Source: Icerya purchasi (Eukaryota; Arthropoda; Insecta; Hemiptera; Monophlebidae). Taken from it: a stretch of DNA of 64,000 bases. The DNA is taken from the NCBI GenBank assembly GCA_039619475.1, contig CM077115.1, forward strand, positions 539,866,315 through 539,930,314, written 5' to 3'. The position numbers were made by a program, and so were the translations under genes. How positions within the stretch are numbered: position 1 is the stretch's first letter; each line of letters begins with the position of its first letter. Below are positions 49,241 to 60,799 of the stretch, piece after piece. Below the pieces are notes generated by a model. It had not been told where the DNA came from, did not search any database, and saw only the letters and a list, made by a program, of their open reading frames with translations.

Positions 49241-52200
49241 TTGTTCGAAAATAAAATAGAGGACGGCTGAATGAGAAAGGTGCTCTTTGATCCTACAAAA
49301 AAAAAAAAAAAGGTGATTAATGAAAAACTGATGTACGTTTCAAAAAATCGGAAATTTTCTCAACTTTTTAATCACAAAAATTTTAAACATTTTTTTCTTG
49401 AAACCTCAAATAATATTGAAAAACTACCAGCCGGTTATTCCAAAATTTCACATACTTTTTCTTTAACTAATTGGCCGTAACACGGACCCCTCAAATATTT
49501 ATAGTTTATTTTTTAATTGCCATTTGACAACTTTACGAATTTTAATTATATTTTAAGTTTATGCTGCGCGCTTCTACAAAAACTGATGAATTTCTTCAAA
49601 TTTTAGTTTTAGGTTATTTTTGTGACCCGAGGGATGGACGGTGAAAAATTAAAAAATCCACTTTGGACAACTACAGCGCCGACATTTTTCAATATTTTTG
49701 CATAAAAAAATATTAATAACTTAGCCCGTATCGCCAATAATAAACGCTAAAAATTTATTTCAATTCATGTTATCCATTTCTTTTTCTACGAAAAAAAAAG
49801 AAATCCATGAAAAATGGACCCAAATAAAATAGAATCTTTAAAAAAGAGGAATAATAATTTTGTGAACCATTACCGACCAGAAAGATATAAATATTAATTT
49901 CCTGCTAAAATTTTGATCTCAGCTGATCAAAAATTATATGATTCATTAATAAAACTTAATAGCCAGTTTATAGCATGTATATATATATAAAAAAAAAAAA
50001 AAATATCACCGTGATTAAGATAATTAACTAAAATAAAAATATGCTTAAAAATTATTCAGTGTCTAAAAATACTTTTTATTTGCTTTTTCGTATTTCCATT
50101 TATCAAATTTTTTATCTACTGATATCTGGTGAAATACTCTATTGACGGTATAAAGCAATAATCTTACAATAACGAGTTTTTATTTTCTGAATTACACGTG
50201 TACCTTCGGCTTAATAGCAACTGTATTCAACCTTACTCTCCAATGATATTTTTATTTCAGTTCATTTTAAGTTAAATTTTCGTTTATATATTGTACATAT
50301 TGAAAAAAATTGATACCATAATTTATAGAAACGAAACACAATTGAATAAACTGTGCCACATAATCCCAGCAGAACTAAACATTTTTTTTTGTTTTTTCAT
50401 CATTAATTACTTGTTTGCCATGGAAATATTTTACAAGGTAAATAGAGTTAAAGTAAATGATAAAGAGAGAAAAAACAAGTGTAAATAAAACTTGTAAGAT
50501 ATACGGCTTGAAAATTTTCACAATGGTAACCAAACGTAATTCGCGAATAACAGAGAAAGGTACAAATGAAATTGATTTTGTAAAAGTAATACGAGTTCAA
50601 TTATAATAATAAAACGAATCTACATTTATGAACTTAGCTCTCAACGATTCTTAACCTAGGTCCATGGTGTCCTCACAAAGGGTCCACATCAGAAAACTTG
50701 ACTTTTACTTAATACTCCGAAGATCGGATGAAAATGATATAAGGAGTCTGCATCATGGATAAGAACCGCCGACTTCGCCTATATATCGTTGCCAAAGTAC
50801 ACAGCGTTTTCATTCGGCATAACATAAATAGTATTTTCAAATTCTACCACCTTTTGATGCAGTTAAAAGTCCTTATTATCTTGAAATAGTAACTGATAGT
50901 ATAAAAACAATACATTAATATGCTATTACGAATGAAAAAGATCATATTACTTGTACTCGTTAAAAAGGCCACAATGAAATGATTTTATCGTGAATTGCAC
51001 ACGCACTTAACCATAACGGAAATTCAAATCCGATAAACAAAAACACAATATTATTCAGTGGAAATTTAATAATAAATTAACATACAAAATACCTTATTTT
51101 TATTATAAACTATTGAAACACAAAATCAATTTATAGAACGCTACAGGAAACACGGGTATGTAAGCCTTAAAATGAAATTACCCATAAACAATAAATAACA
51201 CTAAAGAAATGATCCTAACGAAATTACAACAAAAATACCTAGAAATTTAATAGAAATTAAGAAATTAAGAGTCAAAAAACGAAATAGAATAATAATTAAT
51301 CTTGTTTCGCAAGGAACAATAAACATAAGTAAATCAGTTTAAATATTCTGAATTATACACATTTTCTAAATAAACAATGAAATTAAAGCATCCATAAAAA
51401 ATCGGCTACTCCTTTACAAAATATAAATTTATTATTTCAATTTCAGTAAATAAAAAAAAAATTAAAAAGTTGACAAAAAATTGGATGTATATTTACAGGG
51501 CAGACTACAATTTTTAGTTCACAAAACTAACATATTTTCTTAAAATTGTACGAAATTTATTACTACACGACTTATTCAAATTAAAAACAAGAATAGTCTA
51601 TCTAATTTGAATTTAAGAAACTCATCAATAAAACGAAACGAAAGTAAAAATCAGATTACAGTAATCTTTTCCTTTGATAATATTACTTGCAGTATACGAA
51701 ATGTTGGTTTTATTAATTAGATATATTAAATTTTAAACTAGAGCAGTATTTCTTTAATGAATTCGTTATTACTAGATTTTAAATGTTTGAATATATAACA
51801 TTCAGTAAAAAACAGTGAAGTTTCTTATTAAATTCTGTTCATCGTTTTAAATTTCGCATAATTCGCAATCACTGCTAAACAGTATGAGTGTAAACAAATT
51901 TATTAAAATTATTTATTAAAACATGAAAATAAATTACCTAATTGGCTTCGCTGAAGAATAAGTCCCCGTAGAATGAAATTACGTGTATTTCGGTTTAAAT
52001 ATATTTTTCTTATCGTTAGTATACATGATTAATTTTGATAAAATTAAAACAAAAATTAAAAAAATCGCGAACAGACGATATACATTTTCAAAAATTAAGA
52101 TTATTCCAACGGCTTTTTTAGGTCAAAGTTCAGTGTTGACTTACTGATAAATAAACTTAAATCCGTAAAGTCGAAATTACTCATAGGGAATACGAGATGA

Positions 52201-53709
52201 TATATGCGAATAGAGTAATTAAGTATTTGTAACATATTTTTTCTAAAAAAGTAACCAAAATCAAAACGCGAAATATTTCAAATTTTAATTAGATTCTTTT
52301 TACAATGAAAAATTAATATAATATTATATTTAAAAAAGGAATCATTGAAAATTAGAATTTGAGTATTAAAATTTTTTTTGAAATATCAAAGAATACATTA
52401 CATTATAAAATTTATAAATTTAATAAAAATATCCACGTATTTAATATCTATATTATCGGTTTTAATTATCCTTATAATTTTTTAAATTTAATATATATAT
52501 ATAAATATATGTGTGTGTAACTATCTGTTATGCCGGCAAAGCTATTTTCACACTAAATCAGTCCAGTCACGTCCAGGTCAATGCAATCATGCTAGTCATA
52601 GTATTTTACGCGAGATCAATTATTGATTAACAAGACTGAGGTAATTTACTTCCCGATGGCCTAGAAAATTATTTCTAAAATTAACATTAATATACATTAT
52701 TAACAGCTAATAAAGTTTTAAACAATTTGTCGTAAATGCAGCTGATTTTGTAATTCTTAAAAAACATTAAAAACAAAAAATTATAGGTTCTATCAAATAA
52801 ATTTGGTTTTTGTTTTACACATTTACTCTTGATTTATTAAAGAACTAAATAAAATGCTCGCGTATGATTATAAATGATTTTACAACATTAACGAATATCG
52901 ATTACTGTGATTGTATTCGAATAGAAGGAAAAGTTTTAAACGTTTCAGAAAGAGTAGGAAGTAATATTTTTAAGGTAAATTTAAAAAAGCGATTAAAAAC
53001 TGTAGGATTACTTCATAACATTGCTCTCCCCTTTACCGGAAATAATTTACTTTTGGGAAATGCTAATCACTTCTGCTGGATAACAATAGATCGTTAGAAA
53101 AAAAGAGACCAAACATACATAATTGCACACACGGAGCCTAACAATTCATTTATTTTCATTACTTCGCGTTTTATTATAAATTTCTTTTTATGAGAAGTTA
53201 TTCATTATTCATTGATAATATTAATTAATAAAAATGTGATTTTTAAAAATTTTAATGCCGGTCATTTTAAATTTGTAATATACGTATTTTTTAATCAGCA
53301 TTCCTGTAAGTGTGTATATTTATGTGTTAAAAAATTTTTGTGATTTTATTGTTTTTTTTTTTTTTTTTTTTTGAAATCTTTTAAAATCCAGAAAGCTCGC
53401 TTCATTAAGAAACCGAAGTATGATTTCATAACTTAATCTAAATCTGATTCTTTTATTACATCAAGATAGAAAAAAATATTATACGATACTATAATATGAT
53501 GAGTTTGACTTCTTTTAACAATAGCGAACGCGGTCAATGTGTACAATCAAAACCGTAAATAATAAAAGAAACTTCAAAAAACATTTCACCAAATAAACTC
53601 ACTAAATGCGAAAAGATAAATAAAGATATTAGAACCAAATTTAATTAATTTGTATTACCTTTTAAATGATAGAGAGCTATTAGTTTATAACTTTTTAAAT
53701 ATATCTGAT
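49241..53709. other. No gene recognised; long AT-rich stretch
   Basis: About 4.4 kb without recognisable elements. Open frames reach at most 77 codons (52864-53097). A poly(T) lies near 53,350-53,372. This is the largest empty stretch in the window and may be intronic or intergenic. Confidence 0.6.
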
Positions 53710-53905
53710 CACGGGCGTCGCCAAGGGGCGGAGGGCAGGGGAAAGCCGTTGCGCCTCTGGAACCTCGAAACTTATTAATAAACTGGCCATAATGATTCAT
53801 AGGCGCGTAGTCATGGACAATTTGGAAGACTTTTATAATAAAATAGTAGAACAATTTGCCAGAAATCCACGAAAATTAAGTTTTAATTAAGATTTTATTA
53901 GTAGT
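53710..53905 (+). mobile_element. hAT-type MITE family 2, truncated copy
   Basis: It starts CACGGGCGTCGCCAAGG and continues with ggcagg, ctctggaacct, cataggcgcgta and ccacgaaaattaagttttaa. This matches the reverse complement of the complete element at 56426-56714 up to about 53,905, where homology ends. So it is the opposite orientation of that copy and lacks one end. Confidence 0.75.
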
Positions 53906-54103
53906 TTTATTTAAAACTTCGCGGTAAGGTGTGCGAATAGTTTAGTTGTACGCGTAATAATCCTTTTTCGAATTACTTTGCCATCTTATTTTGATTTCCT
54001 CTTTTACGAAAAAAAAAAATTACAAATTAATAATGGCTGATAAACTCTATTCTTGTAAACCCGCATATTATACTTATCTGCCCCTATAAGTATATTAATG
54101 AAT

Positions 54104-54748
54104 CAGGGGCGGATCCAGGACATTGGGAGGGGGGATTACAAGGACACTTCGGGGAGGGGGATTATATAATTACGTAAAATCTTCTACAGCAAGCATTAGA
54201 TTTGAAAAATACCACTTTTTTCATGAAGAAAATCTAATAGCGACCTTTATAGAAATTTAAAAATATTTTAAAAATACATAATTATTACAATTTAATTAAA
54301 ATTTTGTTTTATTTTTAGATGAAAAATAAAACGAAATTATAAAATTCTAGCTAAAATAGTAGTCAAGAAATAATAAGAAAGATGGTGTTTTTATCAGACT
54401 TTACTTCTTTTATATTTGTTAGTAATCCGATCAGAATTCTTTGTTCGTGGGCAAGTAAAAAATATACAAATATTTCTCATTGTACTATTTTCATTTACAT
54501 TAGAAAATAAAAATTAAAAATGGCAAAAGATCGCTGATAATTACATTTAAAATAGAATAAAAAAGGAACATTAATAGTTTTACTAGAAAATAGTATTAAA
54601 TAATAATTATTAAAATTCGTAGGTAAAATTCATACAAATCTTTTTTAGCATAAATTAAATTTCTCTGTTATAACGAATTTTTTCATTAGATGCTTTGGTT
54701 CTTTGGAGGGGGTGTTCCCTATCCTCCCTTCTCTTAGATCCGCCACTG
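54104..54748. mobile_element. hAT-type MITE family 1, complete, with 8-bp target duplication
   Basis: 645 bp running from CAGGGGCGGATCCAGG to the matching end GATCCGCCACTG. Both sides carry the same 8 bases, TAATGAAT (54096-54103 and 54749-54756). An 8-bp duplication with short CA.GGCGGATC-type ends is the signature of hAT transposons. The interior is non-coding and AT-rich, with G-rich runs near both ends. It matches the copy at 17727-18319. It would need a hAT transposase in trans; the only hAT transposase in the window (23.9-25.0 kb) is dead, and relationship to it is unproven. Confidence 0.93.
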
Positions 54749-54756
54749 TAATGAAT

Positions 54757-55319
54757 AGCTAAGACAAAACTTCAAAAATAAATAATAAAATTTCAATTTC
54801 GTGAAAAGGGGAAAAATATTTACAAAGTTGAAGTCGGTCGAAATAACTGAAATAGTTTTAGTTAAGTTTCTGATGATGAACCGTGCATACGTGTTCGAAA
54901 CATTAAATAATACTTTAAATAGTAACGTGGTTTCTAAAGTCGGCAAGAAGGGTGCAAAAAGTGCATTTGTACTGGGCCCGAATTTCTTCGAAAGGCCCGG
55001 GGCAAATTTTAGGGTGCTTGGAAAAACATGCGGAATAAAAAAAAAATGACGGCCCAGACCGCGTTTTTGAATTTGATTTAACATTCGAATAACGTAAGTG
55101 TACACAATGATAGCGAAGAGCACAGAGCGAACATGCGCGCGAGTTACATCCGCGATCAAATGTATTGCCTCTTCTCCCTTCCACTGAAAAGGGGACCTGC
55201 AAAAATATTACACTGGGGTCCGGCTCGGGTCTCGACGTTTCTGGTGGTTTCTTCCAAAAATTTTAATTTTAATTTTAATGAAATACAGTTTTCCACCTAC
55301 AAGCCCGAAAAAAATTACA
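54757..55319. other. No gene recognised; moderately GC-rich patches
   Basis: Short strings such as gggcccgaatttcttcgaaa and ctggggtccggctcgggtct stand out. Overlapping open frames on both strands (up to 141 codons, minus, 55159-54734) are not recognised. Possibly a decayed element. Confidence 0.4.
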
Positions 55320-55600
55320 ATATTTGCAGTTTTTAGCTCTGCGGGGGTCTAAATTTTAATTTAGAAACCCGCATGGTTCAAGTAATAGTTAGGAATCCGC
55401 ATATTTATAACCGTTTTTAAAACATTCAATTGCAATACTTGCGCTGCAAAGAAGGAGGGCATATCATTTTTAGTGTTTTTTTTTGACTTTTAGCCAACTT
55501 CAAAAGCTTCATTAAGGAAATGAAAAATACTTTCGCTGCCGACAAATAATGAGCATTCCATCCGTATATTACAGGATGAGGAAAACATTTGTTTTTTCAA
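55320..55600 (+). repeat. Single unit of a ~265-bp repeat
   Basis: Strings shared with the array at 62.3-63.3 kb: aatccgcatatttataaccg, ccaacttcaaaagcttcatt, aaggaaatgaaaaatac, gacaaataatgagcattcca and attacaggatgaggaaaac. Only one recognisable unit is present. Confidence 0.65.
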
Positions 55601-56425
55601 AAACTTGGAGTTCCCCGTGATATGTAGAGCTAATATTAATGTTTCAGTAATATCAAGGAATTGCACCTTTTAATATCATTATTCAACATTTTCAACCATT
55701 ATAGGACGACGGGTTCACACAGAACTCAAATGAAAGTTTTAATTCATTCGTGTGTGGTTGATTGCTCCCAAGTCAAGTTCCGGCGCAAATCTGTCCTCGA
55801 TATTGTTGTAAATCTTACAGTTATACGTTACAACGATGGGGATTTTTCGGAATAATGCAAGTTACGAAGCAAATGGGTAATACGATTGAGTTGCTACAAT
55901 TACTGCACAGAAGCCAACATCACGTGGTTCGAGTTGTTTAACTGCTCCCCCTCTGTAGATGGAAAAAAAGGCCCGTTCGGCATTACTATTTTCAAAGAAG
56001 GTTAAGGAGGACGACTACCATGAAGAACTGTTGCATAGGCATCGCCGATTAGTGGTAAATAAAAAATTACATAGACATATATATAAATATGTACTTGAAA
56101 CTTTAAATGCGTTTTTTTCAAACCATGGTTTTTGAGTTTGCCGTAAACTCCTACAATTTTCAACTAATCAACTTGAAATTTTAACCGTAGCCAAAAAATA
56201 ACATTTTCTAGTGAGCGACCGTAGCACTTTTTTGATAAATAAAAATTTACCGATTTTATATCAGAAATTTTTTCCGAAAAAACGTGTTTTCGTGTCTTTG
56301 AATTGACATCAAATTTCTTAAAATCGATATTTTAAAAATTTTTACGAACATTTACTAGATTTTTCGATGCAATACCAAAATCTTTTTTCCTTTTGTTCTA
56401 GTTGCAAAACTGCGATCGGCAGGGA

Positions 56426-56714
56426 CAATGGCGTCACCAGCCGATGGGCCGGGAGGGGGGAGATGAGTTGCCAGCCGTCGGGGGGGGGGCAAGATGATAG
56501 AAAAAGGATATGAGTTATAGGAAAAATAAAATTTACAAGTTGTAAAGGCTTAATATTTTATTAAACGCGAATAAAATCTTAATTAAAACATAATTTTCGT
56601 GGGTTTCTGGTAAATTGTTTATGATTACACGCCTATGAATACTCATCATGGCTGGTTGATTAAAAAGTTCCAAGGTTCCAGGGGGCCAGCTGCCCCCCGC
56701 TGGCGACGCCCATG
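56426..56714. mobile_element. hAT-type MITE family 2, complete, with 8-bp target duplication
   Basis: 289 bp from CAATGGCGTCACCAG to CTGGCGACGCCCATG (reverse complement CATGGGCGTCGCCAG, matching the start at 13 of 15 positions). The 8 bases GGCAGGGA flank it on both sides (56418-56425 and 56715-56722), identical. The ends and the 8-bp duplication indicate hAT. The interior is non-coding with G runs at the left. Confidence 0.92.
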
Positions 56715-56764
56715 GGCAGGGATACGGCAAAAGAGATCATAAAAATGAACAATTTTTTATTTTT

Positions 56765-57160
56765 ATTTATTTTTTTTAAATGGGCTCGTTAACCAAGAAC
56801 CTTCACCTGGAAACAATTAAACATAAAAAAGGAAAGTTATATAATAAGACGATCAGATACCGTTAACAGGAGGATAACAATGACAGGGATAATAAACGAA
56901 GCAGGTAGCCCAAGCCTAAGAGCTACGGAGCCGAACGCTTCACCGAAAGATATGAACACTTAATAAACACGTTATCAGCGTCATAAACAACCGCATCATT
57001 TGAATGGAGGGGACAAAATGGGGAAGAGGCTAATGAGAGGCGAAAGCGGGATGAAGGCAGCAAGGAGTGATTAAAACGCAAACGTATAATGGAGACAACG
57101 ACAAAGCGCGGAAGTGAAGGAAACAGAAGAAAAAATAAACTATGTTTCATTCCCCGATAG
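56765..57160 (-). mobile_element. LINE-A copy 11, C-terminal end and 3' tail
   Basis: On the minus strand the open frame 57150-56923 reads VVVSIIRLRFNHSLLPSSRF, CPLHSNDAVVYDADNVF and IKCSYLSVKRS. This is the best match to the family C-terminus, with the final Cys retained and His replaced. The 3' end has cttggttaacgagcccattt followed by an A-rich tail at about 56,780-56,765. It is 5'-truncated. Confidence 0.82.
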
Positions 57161-57289
57161 CTGCTGTGTGGTCATTTTGTTTTTAAATGACATACAAAAT
57201 AATATTTCTGTGTACCTTTTAAGAAATGGTGTAATCACGTACAAAAAAACAAAGTTGAATAAAATGTTTTGTCTTTCCACAATAAATTC

Positions 57290-57500
57290 GAGAAAGTGGC
57301 CCTTGATTTTGACCTCACAAGGTATTAGTGCCCCTTAAGGAAATGAAATATGGTTTCATTTCTCAGATAAATAGTGATATTTCCATGCATATATTGCACG
57401 CTGTCTTCGTTGCCTGGAACGTTTAATTTTGATGTTGAAATTTCGGATGCTTCAAAAAATAGGGAAATATGGGTGTGTGCGCGTAGAATGTCCGGTTGTG
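57290..57500 (+). repeat. Partial unit of the ~265-bp repeat
   Basis: It shares aaggaaatgaaatatggttt, agataaatagtgatatttcc and attttgatgttgaaattt with the array at 62.3-63.3 kb. The borders are approximate. Confidence 0.55.
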
Positions 57501-57773
57501 TATCAATAACATGTTGCGTCCTGCGTTTAATTTATATATTGTTTCCGTTCAATAGTCGCATAATCGTCCAATTTATTCGACTATCTATTACCACTATTTA
57601 TCAATTATCCCGTCACTTCAGATCGGTGAAGTTGAACCATTTATCTTATCTGTTTTATGTTAATTATCTATTTATCAACAATACCTTCACGTTTGTATGT
57701 ATTCTTTTATTTTTCGGAACAATTCGTGCAATAGTACACACCTACGCCGTTACACACAACGCAATCGCTTCAC

Positions 57774-57802
57774 ACCCACACACACACACACCCACACACA
57801 CA
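57774..57802. repeat. (CA)n-rich microsatellite
   Basis: CA/CCA-rich run read directly. Confidence 0.9.
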
Positions 57803-58165
57803 TAAATGCAGAACGCTCATCAACGTAGAATAATATCAACCGTTATCCAACCGACAACTTATATACACGAACCGGTCTATACGTTGACTGGCGCACACAC
57901 AACGATATGCTACGTAATTGTTCTAGTCAAATTGTACAGCCGGCTAGGTTTACTCCGTCTTTTACAAGATCGTACAATACCGTAGACTCACACATCAACA
58001 GGCATCTCCACCGCACAGCCCGTACCTGTTCTTCGCGCCGACTGTCAAGAACTTGGAATATTTACAGTAAAATATTAATTACGCGCAGAAGCAAAATGTT
58101 ATCGATAATCAGCACTTCCCTCTTTTACTGCAAAAAACAATGTTTGTAGTGGCGAAGAAGTCGAT

Positions 58166-58885
58166 ATGCGTGAAAATGGAAATAGCCAGGAAAATGATTG
58201 GCAAAAAGTTAAGGTGAAAAAAGGTGAAAAAAGCGGTAATCTGTTATTGTTTAATAATAATAAGAAACACGTTAAAATGACTAGCAATCGATTTGGGGCC
58301 CTCTCAACAGAGGACGAAAACGATTCTGATGAAGAAAGTCGAGCAGGTTCGGTCGAAAAAAGTTCGACGAATAATTCCACACCATCTATAGCCACCACCC
58401 AGTTTCGTACATGGAGTGCAAAATTTCAAAAAAATGCAGGAGAGAATAGAACTCGTTATAAACGGATCCGATTACTAAGCGAAGGCATTGACAGCTGGCA
58501 CGGTTAAAATCAGCGTGCTGCTTTCTCCGGAACAATGCCGTAAGCTAACGCGGATTATTAGAGAGCGAAATATTATTTTTCGCACTTATCAAATGAAACA
58601 GGATATAATAAGGCGCTGATCAGATATTTACACTTTTAAATCGATCCGTTGGTTATAAAAGAACAATTAGAATCGCGTCTTTTTAAAGTTCGCAATGTTC
58701 GGAATTCCGGTCAAATCCCCATTAACGCCCAATCACCGAATAATTTTTAAGGGGTAATATACAGAATATTCCTTCTGTGAACCTGTTACCTGAATGAATT
58801 TAAGTCCACGTTTCGTCAATTAGCCGAGCAAAACAGCATGGTTCTATCCATGATTACCATGTTAGTTCAAAAATTAACCAAATAA
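58166..58885 (+). pseudogene. Jockey ORF1 (gag-like) pseudogene
   Basis: The first 113 codons are open (58166-58507): MRENGNSQENDWQKVKVKKG, TSNRFGALSTEDENDSDEE and so on, an acidic N-terminus with an NRF..L motif. After a frame change, RNIIFRTYQMKQDIIRR and a block like the RNA-binding core of Jockey gag follow near 58,570-58,720. The zinc knuckles that should come next are missing. The last residues, FRQLAEQNSMVLSMITMLVQ then KLTK and a stop at 58883-58885, match the usual C-terminal end. So the gag has lost its centre. In life it would bind element RNA. Confidence 0.72.
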
Positions 58886-58997
58886 TGCAAACCTCCTTGT
58901 ACGGAGTTGGATTTTTAGTGCAGACACCATACAGGGAGGCACGACGGTGCCTCTATCGTCCAAAAGGATTTTCCCAACTTCAGCGCGAAAAAAAAAA

Positions 58998-59345
58998 ATG
59001 CCCGGCTACCTGAGGATAGCTCAGCAGAACGCGAATGGCTTAAGAAATCATAAAGCCGAATTGGAATTGTTCTTGAAAATTCCGTAGATGTAATTTTAGT
59101 TTCTGAAACCCGCTTTACTGATAACGATTGTTTCAAAATAAATAATTACAGCACGTATCTTTGTACACACACCCCGTCAGGACAATCTCACGGTGGTTCA
59201 GCAATATTAATAAAAATTAACACGGTACACCACGAACTAAATTATTTTAGGGAGGAGTATCTACAGGGAACTAACATTAGCATACAGGCGATGGATGGCC
59301 AGCTTGTATTATCAGCTGCTTATTGTCCGCCACGACATGAAATAA
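58998..59345 (+). pseudogene. Jockey ORF2 endonuclease domain, N-terminal half
   Basis: The start is taken at ATG 58998: MPGYLRIAQQNANGLRNHKA, then after a small frameshift VDVILVSETRFTDNDCF, QSHGGSAILIKINTV and LSAAYCPPRHEIT. This is the apurinic-type endonuclease of LINEs: the QxNANGL block holds the catalytic Asn (W replaced by Q beside it), and SETRFT holds the catalytic Glu. The block breaks off after PPRHEIT at about 59,345. Confidence 0.8.
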
Positions 59346-59945
59346 CATTGATAGAACTCTGTAAATTAGTGTTCGCCCATTGGTCGAAATTCGACCATAA
59401 TTATTATTAAAAATCTGAGGAAAACATATATGAATTTGCATATTTCCAAAAAAAAATTGTCTACTCTTATACATTTGTTCATTTTATATCTGCGAACATA
59501 CACTTTTTTATGTACTTACAATATATAATTCAGTATCATTATAATTGAATAAAAAATAAATCCAATAAAATAACAGTAAACCACAATTTAAAACCCCTGC
59601 TTTAATTGATATTAAATGACACCTTAAGATTTAGTACACTGTAAAAAAGTCAATAATGATAATTATTAAGACAAATTAAAACATTTTTTAAATAAGAACA
59701 GATTTACCGGGTATAGCGATTTTTCCCCTATTTTTTGTATTCATTTTTTATTTTGAATAAGGAAAAAAACTGTTTTCAAATTTTTTTCACTGATAACATT
59801 AAAGATCGTCAATAGCTACTAAATCAAAAAAAAAAAAAAAACAAAAAAAAAAAAACAAACGAAAATCGATTAAAAAAATAGAGGGGAAAAGGTACACTGA
59901 TCTGTCTTTGCCTATTTATATATGGATATATAAAAAATTTAAGGA
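59346..59945. other. About 600 bp of unrelated AT-rich sequence inside the endonuclease
   Basis: Protein homology stops at PPRHEIT and resumes with a WNAKHTA block near 59,970. In other Jockey proteins these are separated by only a few dozen codons at most. Almost all of this AT-rich stretch, with A-runs near 59,826-59,857, is therefore extra. A near-perfect palindrome tggtcgaa-a-ttcgacca lies at about 59,381-59,397, close to the left break. No coding similarity is visible; it may be a non-autonomous insertion. Confidence 0.6.
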
Positions 59946-60350
59946 GCAGATTTTTGTCAGGGCCAGATTGGAACGCCAAGCATACAGCGTAGGTGCTCCA
60001 GGATAACTACAAAAAGAGGACGTATGTTCAAACGAGCACTTGAAAGTAACAATGTCAACCATATATCAAGGGGGGAACAACCAACTTATTGGCTAACCGA
60101 TAATTGTAAGATACCGGATCTTTTAGATTTTTTCATTACAAAAGGTACCGCTCGTTACTACACAGATATAAATTCTTCCTTCGATCTCTTTTCAGATCAC
60201 TCTTCTAGCATTTTAACTTTTGGTGATTATTCGGTTATATGCAGAGAGGAGCAAATACATTTATATAACCACAAAACAAACTGTGGATCATTTAGAGATT
60301 ATTTGGATAAAAAGTTTAAAAATTCCTTTAAAAAGCCCAATTGACATCGA
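59946..60350 (+). pseudogene. Jockey ORF2 endonuclease domain, C-terminal half
   Basis: After WNAKHTA, the frame 60024-60344 reads MFKRALESNNVNHISRGEQP, TYWLTDNCKIPDLLDFFITK and SSFDLFSDHSS. The last block contains the conserved SDH of the endonuclease active site. The frame ends soon after; the following 500 bp to the RT is poorly readable. Confidence 0.82.
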
Positions 60351-60799
60351 GAATGCCCCTACGGTATCTAACGAACGAAATACAAACAGCAGCTACCTTA
60401 AGCACTACTGTTCTTAAATATAAAAAAAGTAATAAAAATTATCCAATATCAGTCCGAAAACTTGCCTTAGAAAAGAGAAAGCTTAGAAGAAGGTCCAAAC
60501 GGGGGGAACCCTTCGGATAAAAAGCTGTTTAATAATAAAATAAAAGAATTAAAAAAACTTTTAGAAGAAATCAAAAATAAATCGCTCAATAATTATTTAA
60601 CTAAACTATCGCCCTTAGCAAATTACGATTATTCCTTGTGGAAGTGTACCAAAAATATTAGGCAACCGAATAAACATATTCCTCCGGTGAAACATGGTAA
60701 CGGGCCATGGGCGAAATATCATAAACAGAAGTCGAATTTATTTTTCGAGTACCTGGCAACCGTGTTTAAGCTGAACGTACCGGGAAATACATGCATTTA

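Noticed and set aside
52864..53097. 77-codon open frame in the otherwise empty 49-53 kb stretch
   Set aside because: A plausible composition but no recognisable motif; a possible exon cannot be supported without transcripts.
54734..55202. 141-codon minus-strand open frame
   Set aside because: No recognisable domain, overlaps other open frames, and its end lies inside the hAT MITE.
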